A stretch of DNA of 6,349 nucleotides from an uncultured Prevotellaceae bacterium (lineage in GTDB: Bacteria > Bacteroidota > Bacteroidia > Bacteroidales > Bacteroidaceae). The position numbers were made by a program, and so were the translations under genes. The first letter of the stretch is position 1. The number at the start of each line of letters is the position of its first letter. Below are positions 1 through 5,291 of this stretch, piece after piece. Location of the stretch: positions 1 to 6,349 of the forward strand of contig CACYKX010000178.1 in the NCBI GenBank assembly GCA_902775075.1, in the 5' to 3' direction. The notes beneath the pieces are model-generated. The model had not been told where the DNA came from, did not search any database, and saw only the letters and a list, made by a program, of their open reading frames with translations.

Positions 1-288
1 TCATGTCCGTGAGACCTCACTGGTTAAGTATACCGACTTTCCACCTTATCCCCGCCTAATTTACTCCTTGCGATTCCGAGTAGTTATAGGGCTTTGACGT
101 TTTTGGCCGCCTCACCCTCGCAAGCAAGCCTTGGTATTAGGTTTCTGTACGTCGGGGCAGATGTTTGCCGCTGACTTCTTTCAGATTCCACCTTGCGATG
201 GACACCCTTGTCTCTCTGGCTGGACAGTTCCCACTACTGGGCCTGTTAGGGACTTACACCCGTTAGCCGATATACATGCCAGTCAAAC
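1..288 (-). mobile_element. Group II intron, 5' portion (class C-like, domains I to III/IV), truncated by the window edge
   Basis: Read on the minus strand, this stretch has the conserved layout of the 5' half of a bacterial class C group II intron RNA. It begins GTTTGACTGGCATG at 288 and continues through GGGTGTAAGTCCC, AAGGGTGTCC, GGAATCTGAAAGAAG and GGCAAAC. Near the left edge it has GGAGTAAAT and GAGGTCTCA, the segment that normally precedes the domain IV reading frame. From memory these blocks align in order, with the same spacing in the first 40 bases, with the Oceanobacillus iheyensis class C intron. The RNA folds into a self-splicing ribozyme and, with its encoded reverse transcriptase/maturase, acts as a retroelement. 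The maturase gene is not in the window; it would lie to the left. No protein-coding gene lies in 1-288. The 5' end at 288 is inferred from alignment and could be off by a base or two. Confidence 0.85.
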
Positions 289-289
289 T

Positions 290-319
290 AAAAAAAGGAT
301 GCCCTATATGAGCATCCTT
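290..319 (-). terminator. Rho-independent terminator of the minus-strand operon
   Basis: On the minus strand AAGGATGC (319-312) and GCATCCTT (302-295) form a perfect 8-bp stem around a 9-base loop, followed by seven T's (296-290). It starts seven bases after the tandem stop codons TAATAA of the upstream gene. The group II intron begins one base beyond the T-tract, which fits the insertion habit of class C introns. Confidence 0.92.
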
Positions 320-325
320 GTATTA

Positions 326-1741
326 TTATTTGATATTGGGATTGACCGCTGAGAGCAGCCGAAGCTTGATGTCAGTCACGTGCTTCTTACCGCGCTGGAT
401 CTGCGATTCGGTAATATCGACATTTCCCGCTCCTTCGGAAATAAGTGCATTATAAACAGCCTCAGCCCAATTGAAGCCATTGCTAATATTGTGGCTCGGA
501 AATTTCTCTTGCATGGCAGCATGAAAAGTACGGTAGTTGTGACCTTTATTAGCCAGATTGCTTCTGACCAATGCAGCAAAGATATATGGAAGAATAACGT
601 CTGTGCCCTCCAAGTGTTTCCACTCGGACAAGATCTTTTCAATCTCGACAGTCAAGGCAGAAACGTTTTCAGTAGGCAACATTTCTTCTATAAGAACAAC
701 CTTACTTTTTCTTCCTCTACGTCCTTTCACCTCACGCAAGGCATCGTCAATGACTTTTTTGACATCACCTTTCTTCAACTGCTTACAGAACTCTTTCCAC
801 TGGCCTTTAGAATATTGTCCTTTGAGGATGCTTGCGCCTATTAGTGCCTCCACACACCGCCTTCCTATAATCTTTTCCCAATAAGGGCTGTCTGCTTTCA
901 AGAATGTGTGAGAGATGAGGTCGGCAGCATGAAGGAAGCCATTGTCGAATACGATCCAATAATAAAGGCTGAGCAGGTAGGGATTCTTGTGAAGCAACCG
1001 TTCACGGACGGCATCATTGTTAAGTGTTGAGTCAAGCATTTCTGACAAGCGACCTCTCAGCGGATTCTCCTCAGAATCCATCAGACTTTGCACGTGGTGC
1101 TTATTGCCGGGGAAAAAACCGGACACTATTTTTACTATTCCTCTTATTCCATTGAAAGAAAGTATCTCCATGAGGAAGAAAAAGTTGTTCTGGATGAAAG
1201 TCATGTCACCATCGTATGATTTCTGGAACAAGGAAAGAAACTCTGCGTATTCTTCCTGATGGTCGTAGTGCCAGCGACGAAGTGCCAGTAGGTTCAGTTC
1301 GTCTGTTGTTATATTCTCCGTTTCTCGTTTTTGGCTCTGTCGGCAAAACCTCCTGTACTTCCATATGCCACTCACTACTTCTCTGGCTCCTGGATCCTTA
1401 GTCTTTGCTATGGCAGCTTGGAGAAGTTTATCAGCACCCTCATCAAAAAGAATATAGCAGCACAGGCAGTAGGCCGGCACATCATTGTTTTCTACCGCCT
1501 TGGAATATAGCTTGTCAAAGTCAAAACCATCTTTAGACAAAATTGTCCCCAAATTGAGACTGACATACTGCAAGGCCCCCGCATTACCATCTCCCATGTC
1601 CAATAATATCTGATGATAAGGCTGTGCAAGTTTCTTTTCCAAGCTCTGCTTGAACTCGTAATACACAGCTGCATTGTCATCCTTCCATTCTAAAAGGAGT
1701 TTCTCTTCCGCTGCTAAATTGTCCATCGGCATTTCACTCAT
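326..1741 (-). CDS. Uncharacterised alpha-helical protein, possibly DUF6043-like
   Basis: A 471-residue protein from ATG at 1741. The frame is open to a TTG at 1771 that overlaps the upstream stop codon (TTGA), giving 481 residues. I prefer the ATG because nothing requires the rarer start. It has no signal peptide, no membrane segment and no catalytic motif I recognise, and looks cytoplasmic and mostly helical. Numbered from the TTG, it contains a diverged internal duplication. W-x7-Y-x-E-F occurs at 29-40 and again at 167-178. YILFDEG (106-112) is echoed by WIVFDNG (272-278). A basic patch, KGRRGRKSK, lies at 349-357. The C-terminal part (roughly 380-475) resembles what I remember of Bacteroidales DUF6043 proteins, but this is unverified. 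It follows the AlbA-like gene by 26 bases and ends in a strong terminator, so the two are probably one transcript. A role alongside that protein is inferred from position only. Confidence 0.85.
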   Translation of the reverse strand: MSEMPMDNLAAEEKLLLEWKDDNAAVYYEFKQSLEKKLAQPYHQILLDMGDGNAGALQYVSLNLGTILSKDGFDFDKLYSKAVENNDVPAYCLCCYILFDEGADKLLQAAIAKTKDPGAREVVSGIWKYRRFCRQSQKRETENITTDELNLLALRRWHYDHQEEYAEFLSLFQKSYDGDMTFIQNNFFFLMEILSFNGIRGIVKIVSGFFPGNKHHVQSLMDSEENPLRGRLSEMLDSTLNNDAVRERLLHKNPYLLSLYYWIVFDNGFLHAADLISHTFLKADSPYWEKIIGRRCVEALIGASILKGQYSKGQWKEFCKQLKKGDVKKVIDDALREVKGRRGRKSKVVLIEEMLPTENVSALTVEIEKILSEWKHLEGTDVILPYIFAALVRSNLANKGHNYRTFHAAMQEKFPSHNISNGFNWAEAVYNALISEGAGNVDITESQIQRGKKHVTDIKLRLLSAVNPNIK

Positions 1742-1767
1742 ACGCTTATCTCGAAATTTGGTATATC

Positions 1768-3270
1768 TCAATCATCTATCACCCAGTGACCGCCTTTAGA
1801 GGGTCCTTCATATCTTAATTTACTGAGGTCCTTAATGGCACGCTTGACGGTTGCCAGTCCTTTATTTGTCTTATCTGCTATTTGAGTCCTGGTTATTTGC
1901 GGATTATTCTTTATGAGTTTTAGAATTTCTATTTGCAGCAGGGTCAATTTTTGAGGCTCATTTTGAGGCTCATTTTGAGGCTCATTTTGAGGCTCATTTT
2001 GGCTGGCTACTATATTCTTATGAACAGGTATAAACACTTCCGTAAAGCTACGAAGGTCATCTGTCAAAAATTCCGCCTTAGGAGATCCATTGTCTTTTAA
2101 TGCTGATTGAATAGTAGGGATGCCAGTAGAACGCCCTTCTGTCAGATCCAGTTCTTTCAGAAAATCGCCCAATCGACGATTCCGGTAGCGGCGTGAGCGG
2201 AACATCTGTCCCTCCTTAATAGCCTCTAACGGGATAGAACGGTCGGGCCCCGGAATGCTGGTAATGGTAATGCCATCCGGTTCTATCGTCACGGTAACGG
2301 GCTCATACTGGGTGTAATCCCTGTGATACCATGAATTGGTTACAGCTTCTTCCAAGGCAGGAATTGGGTAGTTGTAGTAGCGAAGACTTTCAGGTCGATC
2401 CGGCAGTTTCACCACAAACTCTCGAATTACATTGCTCTTCAGATAAGATAATGTGTTGTTGATAAGTTGCGGGACACTGCCGTGAAGAATCGTCTCACTG
2501 AAGTTGTCGGGCTCATTCATTCTGCCATTAGGAAAAATAACTATCTCAGACTGCGAATATGGAAAGAACTTCTCTGGATGCTCCGAAAACATCATAGCAG
2601 CGACATTCTTAAGCATACGGTTCTCCGTAGGTCCCGTGTAAAGATCCATCTGATCAAGTGTGGCCTCCAACGGCTGAGAGTATAGAGACTGCAGAAGGCG
2701 GCTTTCTGCTTTTGTCAGATAATCGTGCAACAAGACAATGGAGATGTCTTCTATCTTAATGTTGGGATTTGGACGCTCATCATAAGGTGTATGAGTGGCC
2801 AGCGACATCAGCTCATCATGCACCTCACCCTTAGCCACAATACTACTGGATCCACTTCGCACATAGTAAGTCATTTTCTTTGTTTTAGACGTGACATTGG
2901 CCGGGACAGCATACGGGCGGTTGATGCCTGAAGGTACCCATATGACAAGCACATCAGCATCATCCACTTTCTCAAAGGATGTGCGAGGGAGATAGTAAGG
3001 CTGGATCATATTATTGTAGGCTACCATTTCCTTTTGTATCCTATCCTGTTTCTCCACAGGAATTCCGACAACGGGGCGCTTGGCCAGACCATTCTCATCT
3101 TGGTCAACTCCCACTAAGATGTAGCCTCCGCCCAGATTGTCGATATCGTTGGCAAAAGCAGAGATGCTGTGATAAATGTCGTCAGGATTCCAACCACGTT
3201 TGAACTCGACACGGTTGTCTTCTACCTTGCGCTTACGTAGCAAGTCTTCTATATTGACGGGTAAAGCCAT
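1768..3270 (-). CDS. AlbA_2 / HATPase_c_4 (Schlafen/RecG-like) putative transcriptional regulator
   Basis: A 500-residue cytoplasmic protein with three recognisable parts. Residues about 14-155 are an AlbA_2 (Schlafen-type) domain: E22-F-K-R, then the glycine-rich turn GGGYILVGVDQDENG at 47-61. Residues about 300-415 match the RecG-like HATPase_c_4 region: PALEEAVTNSWYHRDY (304-319, compare the family's ALREALVNALVHRDY) and GRSTGIPTI (379-387). Residues 441-498 form a winged helix with a recognition-helix-like TRTQIADKTNKGLATVKRAI. A linker of four QNEP units (424-439) joins the last two parts. Such proteins are usually annotated as ATP-binding or RNA/DNA-binding regulators. Their biochemical role is not settled, and 'RecG' here does not mean helicase, since no helicase motifs are visible. 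The ATG at 3270 lies 22 bases past a promoter -7 box. It is probably co-transcribed with the gene that follows it at 1741. Confidence 0.93.
   Translation of the reverse strand: MALPVNIEDLLRKRKVEDNRVEFKRGWNPDDIYHSISAFANDIDNLGGGYILVGVDQDENGLAKRPVVGIPVEKQDRIQKEMVAYNNMIQPYYLPRTSFEKVDDADVLVIWVPSGINRPYAVPANVTSKTKKMTYYVRSGSSSIVAKGEVHDELMSLATHTPYDERPNPNIKIEDISIVLLHDYLTKAESRLLQSLYSQPLEATLDQMDLYTGPTENRMLKNVAAMMFSEHPEKFFPYSQSEIVIFPNGRMNEPDNFSETILHGSVPQLINNTLSYLKSNVIREFVVKLPDRPESLRYYNYPIPALEEAVTNSWYHRDYTQYEPVTVTIEPDGITITSIPGPDRSIPLEAIKEGQMFRSRRYRNRRLGDFLKELDLTEGRSTGIPTIQSALKDNGSPKAEFLTDDLRSFTEVFIPVHKNIVASQNEPQNEPQNEPQNEPQKLTLLQIEILKLIKNNPQITRTQIADKTNKGLATVKRAIKDLSKLRYEGPSKGGHWVIDD
1949..1996 (-). repeat. 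Four perfect 12-bp tandem repeats (QNEP linker) in the AlbA-like gene
   Basis: TTTTGAGGCTCA on the plus strand is repeated four times with no mismatch. Read on the minus strand it encodes four QNEP units between the ATPase-like region and the winged helix. The unit is a multiple of three, so copy-number change would lengthen or shorten the linker without shifting the frame. Confidence 0.97.
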
Positions 3271-3291
3271 ATTTATTTGATATTTTTGGTG

Positions 3292-3323
3292 TAAAGATAG
3301 TTACTTCCTGTCTTACGTCCAAC
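3292..3323 (-). promoter_or_regulatory. Candidate Bacteroidetes-type promoter of the AlbA-like gene
   Basis: On the minus strand GTTG (3323-3320) is separated by 20 bases from TATCTTTA (3299-3292). The Bacteroidetes consensus is TTTG, 19-21 bases, TAnnTTTG, so each box has one mismatch. The -7 box lies about 21 bases before the ATG at 3270, allowing a short leader. The -33 box sits inside an inverted repeat (3320-3334). Confidence 0.5.
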
Positions 3324-3341
3324 TCTCTGAGTTGTTTTTTT
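3320..3341 (+). repeat. Inverted repeat with T-tract overlapping the -33 box
   Basis: CAACTC (3320-3325) and GAGTTG (3329-3334) form a perfect 6-bp stem with a 3-base loop, followed on the plus strand by seven T's (3335-3341). As RNA it resembles a weak plus-strand terminator, but no plus-strand gene precedes it. As DNA it overlaps the -33 box of the minus-strand promoter and could be an operator. Neither use can be decided from sequence. Confidence 0.5.
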
Positions 3342-3369
3342 GCATAAAGTTATTATATGGAGTCAGAGA

Positions 3370-4869
3370 TTAAATTGACGCTAACAGTTCCCTGCGTTCC
3401 TCTTCGCTCATGCTCTTCAAAATGGAAATCAGTTCCTGTTTGTCGGCATGAGGGTTAGTGCTCTCTGAGGCATCATGAAGCAGATACCAGTTGAACTCCA
3501 GCATCTTCTTCAAAGGGTAGGCTCCTATATAATTAGATGTAATATCACCGCTGCTACTGTGTCCCATGCTGTCGCTGATGTATTTGTATGGCACCTTACC
3601 AGAGTTGTTCAGGTTGGTGGCAAAACTGTGACGCGCCCAGGTGGAGGAAGGTCTTTGCTCCATCCCCATCAAATCTGAAACAATGGCCATATGCTTTCGG
3701 ATGTACTTATTATAGCGTTGGATGACCTGAAACTCCTGCTCGGGCGTGATGAACTCTTTCATGATGGGAAACACCCTTGCACCTGGTTTAGGCTCGTTAG
3801 CATATTTGTTGAGGATCTTCTGCATCTCCTCTGTGACTGGAAATATCACCTCACTAGCACTTTCATTTCGATCTTTGGTCTTATTGCGATAAAATCTCAT
3901 TTGCTTTCCATGAGTGGCGAAATACCATTCATCATAAGTCAACCTCAAAGTATCTGCAAGATTCTGACCGTCGCCAAGGTACATGAAAAGGAACAAGCCG
4001 AGATCACGGAATATGGCATACTTTCTCTTCGGATAAAACAGTTGTTTCCCATCCTCATCGGCAATATCTTCTTTCTCCCAGAATTTATACAGCGCTCTCA
4101 TCGCATCAACATCCAAAAACTCATGTTTGCGACTCCCTGACTTATTGTAGTCTGTATCCTTAAACATATCCTTGGTATTGCCAATCACAAAACCTTCTGT
4201 TATGCAGATATTAACAATCGTGCGGAACGTACGGAGAGAGATGGCACATGAAGTAGAGCTCAAACCATCTTTCTTCATAAGAGCTATCCATTTCAATAGG
4301 AAGTGATGGTTGATGTCTTCGAAAGAAACATTATTCCCCATGTACTTAACAAAGCGCTTATAGATATCTTTCCCAGTGCGGGCAGAACCGACTTTTCCCA
4401 ATTGTCGCTTCGTATCAATATAGTCCTCCCAAATCTTGTAGATGCTGTTCGGAATCTCTTCCTCCGATTTTCCCTGAAACAAGCTCTTCAATTGATTCAA
4501 GCTGAAGCAATTTTTTTCTAATAGTTCCTCAACCATGGCAAGCACCTTGTCCATTCTGTCCTTCAACTTCTTTCTCTCTGCAGCTTTTTTGTTGCGAGCC
4601 TGCTTTTCACATTCACACAATGCTGTCCAGTCTTCCGAAGTGTATCTGTCACCAATCCGTAAGTACAGATTCTTGCCATTGAAAGCTACACGTATCGCAA
4701 CGGGAAATAGACCATCGCTCAACTCCCTTCTGGTGTCAAGTGTCAATGTTCCATAAATCTGGCCGTTCGATGAAATGAACTTGTCAAGGCTATTGTCACC
4801 TCTGCTGGAGTATTTTCTATTCCCCGAAGGAGATTGCACCCTTGAATTTAAAGTCTTTGTCCTTGCCAT
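3370..4869 (-). CDS. Tyrosine recombinase / site-specific integrase of a mobile element
   Basis: A 499-residue protein starting MARTKTLNSR at the ATG at 4869. A longer frame to 4953 is rejected because that start lies upstream of the -7 box of the gene's promoter. Numbered from the ATG, residues about 39-81 look like the arm-type DNA-binding domain (GTLTLDTRR at 40-48). Residues about 142-230 form the SAM-like core-binding domain and about 251-467 the catalytic domain. Visible active-site elements are RNKTK (328-332, candidate beta-hairpin lysine), ARHSFATNL with R413, GHSS with H437, and NYIG with the nucleophile Y447. The first catalytic arginine is not in its usual place: YLGDGQNLADTLRL (297-310) has N303 there, and the H of HxxR is T410. 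Loss of the first arginine is known in IntDOT of CTnDOT. The gene lies next to a tRNA-Met 3' fragment, its likely attachment site. It would excise and integrate the element extending to the left. Confidence 0.95.
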   Translation of the reverse strand: MARTKTLNSRVQSPSGNRKYSSRGDNSLDKFISSNGQIYGTLTLDTRRELSDGLFPVAIRVAFNGKNLYLRIGDRYTSEDWTALCECEKQARNKKAAERKKLKDRMDKVLAMVEELLEKNCFSLNQLKSLFQGKSEEEIPNSIYKIWEDYIDTKRQLGKVGSARTGKDIYKRFVKYMGNNVSFEDINHHFLLKWIALMKKDGLSSTSCAISLRTFRTIVNICITEGFVIGNTKDMFKDTDYNKSGSRKHEFLDVDAMRALYKFWEKEDIADEDGKQLFYPKRKYAIFRDLGLFLFMYLGDGQNLADTLRLTYDEWYFATHGKQMRFYRNKTKDRNESASEVIFPVTEEMQKILNKYANEPKPGARVFPIMKEFITPEQEFQVIQRYNKYIRKHMAIVSDLMGMEQRPSSTWARHSFATNLNNSGKVPYKYISDSMGHSSSGDITSNYIGAYPLKKMLEFNWYLLHDASESTNPHADKQELISILKSMSEEERRELLASI

Positions 4870-4901
4870 AACCCTACCAGTGTTAGTCTTGTGATATATG
4901 A

Positions 4902-4923
4902 GCGTGAAATTCGCGTGAAATTC
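4902..4923. repeat. Two perfect 11-bp direct repeats in the integrase leader
   Basis: GCGTGAAATTC occurs at 4902-4912 and immediately again at 4913-4923, between the integrase promoter and its start codon. A close relative, TTCGCTTGAAA at 5027-5037, matches TTCGCGTGAAA (4910-4920) at ten of eleven positions and lies just inside the tRNA-derived junction. Short direct repeats flanking a core site are typical of arm-type sites bound by the N-terminal domain of tyrosine integrases. That role is inferred. Confidence 0.6.
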
Positions 4924-4940
4924 AAAATCGAAAACTGATG

Positions 4941-4971
4941 CAAATTTAAGCAATTTCCTGTAATACTCAAA
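4941..4971 (-). promoter_or_regulatory. Bacteroidetes-type promoter of the integrase gene
   Basis: On the minus strand TTTG (4971-4968), a 19-base spacer and TAAATTTG (4948-4941) match the Bacteroidetes consensus TTTG/TAnnTTTG without a mismatch. Transcription would begin near 4934, giving a leader of about 65 bases that contains the two 11-bp direct repeats. This position also sets the integrase start at 4869. Confidence 0.75.
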
Positions 4972-5038
4972 ATAATTAAATCCCTGATATATAGGCTTTT
5001 AAAAATTATTAGGAATTTTATAAAATTTCGCTTGAAAA

Positions 5039-5082
5039 GATTCATAATCCGGAGGTCGTGGGATCGTGGCCCACCCCCGCTA
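5039..5082 (+). tRNA. 3' fragment of a tRNA-Met(CAT) gene, candidate attachment site of the element
   Basis: The plus strand reads as tRNA positions 30 to 73. The anticodon loop is TTCATAA (CAT at 5043-5045) and the 3' anticodon stem is TCCGG. The variable loop is AGGTC. The T-stem GTGGG/CCCAC encloses a 7-base loop, and the acceptor strand CCCCGCT is followed by discriminator A. No 5' half (acceptor, D-arm, most of the anticodon stem) is present; AT-rich sequence replaces it. This is the duplicated 3' end expected where an element has integrated into a tRNA gene, so the intact gene should lie at the element's other end, left of the window. The T-loop ATCGTGG has A and T exchanged at positions 54 and 58 relative to the common TTCRA form. 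Initiator versus elongator type is unclear: the three G:C pairs of an initiator anticodon stem are not matched. It is not a functional tRNA on its own. Confidence 0.72.
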
Positions 5083-5093
5083 CACTGATAATC

Positions 5094-5126
5094 AAGGAGT
5101 TACGAAGTTTTCGTAACTCCTTTTTT
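5094..5126 (+). terminator. Strong rho-independent terminator downstream of the tRNA remnant
   Basis: AAGGAGTTACGAA (5094-5106) and TTCGTAACTCCTT (5110-5122) form a perfect 13-bp stem with a 3-base loop, followed by a run of T's to 5126. It begins 12 bases after the tRNA discriminator base, on the same strand, so it is most simply the original terminator of the tRNA-Met transcript. That places the pre-insertion flank on this right-hand side. The stem is nearly symmetrical but has a T-tract only on the plus strand. Confidence 0.9.
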
Positions 5127-5139
5127 CGTGACGCGAAAA

Positions 5140-5170
5140 CTATGCGAACCGAAGGTCACTGTTCGCGTAG
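5140..5170. repeat. Imperfect hairpin after the tRNA terminator
   Basis: CTATGCGAAC (5140-5149) and GTTCGCGTAG (5161-5170) pair at nine of ten positions around an 11-base loop. There is no T-tract, so it is not a standard terminator. It overlaps the end of the possible gene remnant. No function can be assigned. Confidence 0.4.
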
Positions 5171-5256
5171 CGAGGTAAAGTAAAACCAAGGCGGTTCAGT
5201 TCGCTCATGATATTTTGTGGAGTATCACGCCAAAAATAGTCCGATGGCTTGTGCCG
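5140..5256 (-). pseudogene. Possible remnant of a small protein gene
   Basis: On the minus strand one frame runs 38 codons without a stop from 5256 to the TAG at 5142-5140. It has a balanced, protein-like composition: it begins RHKPSDYFWRDTPQN, has ATG at 5209-5207, and continues SELNRLGFTLPRYAN. Just upstream an in-frame TAG (5259-5257) separates it from a further short stretch ending KLELYDI. One G-to-A change from TGG (Trp) would explain that stop. I do not recognise the family. It may instead be a short chance frame or a small gene starting at 5209. There is no clear ribosome-binding site or promoter. Confidence 0.3.
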
Positions 5257-5267
5257 CTAAATATCAT
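5207..5267. repeat. 9-bp inverted repeat between tRNA remnant and yhcG-like gene
   Basis: ATGATATTT (5207-5215) is perfectly complementary to AAATATCAT (5259-5267), with 43 bases between the arms. It lies downstream of the minus-strand yhcG-like gene and inside the possible small-gene remnant. The arms are AT-rich and could be chance. I see no conventional terminator for the yhcG-like gene in 5127-5291. Confidence 0.35.
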
Positions 5268-5291
5268 AGAGTTCCAATTTATTGACAAAGC

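Noticed and set aside
131..352. Plus-strand frame of 73 codons across the left edge region
   Set aside because: It lies antisense over the conserved group II intron RNA and runs through the terminator; the sequence is explained by the ribozyme.
380..844. Long plus-strand frame of 154 codons
   Set aside because: It is antisense to a longer minus-strand gene bounded by a terminator, with no family resemblance.
1742..1771. TTG start at 1771 overlapping the AlbA-like stop codon
   Set aside because: Overlapping stop/start is possible, but ATG at 1741 is the more usual codon and the ten added residues show no clear family feature. Kept only as an alternative.
4870..4953. N-terminal extension of the integrase to an ATG at 4953
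   Set aside because: That start is upstream of the -7 box at 4941-4948, so the transcript from the promoter would not contain it. The extra residues also do not look like the family.
5039..5082. A complete, functional tRNA gene here
   Set aside because: The sequence left of 5039 gives no D-arm, no 5' acceptor strand and no matching 5' anticodon stem, so only the 3' part exists.
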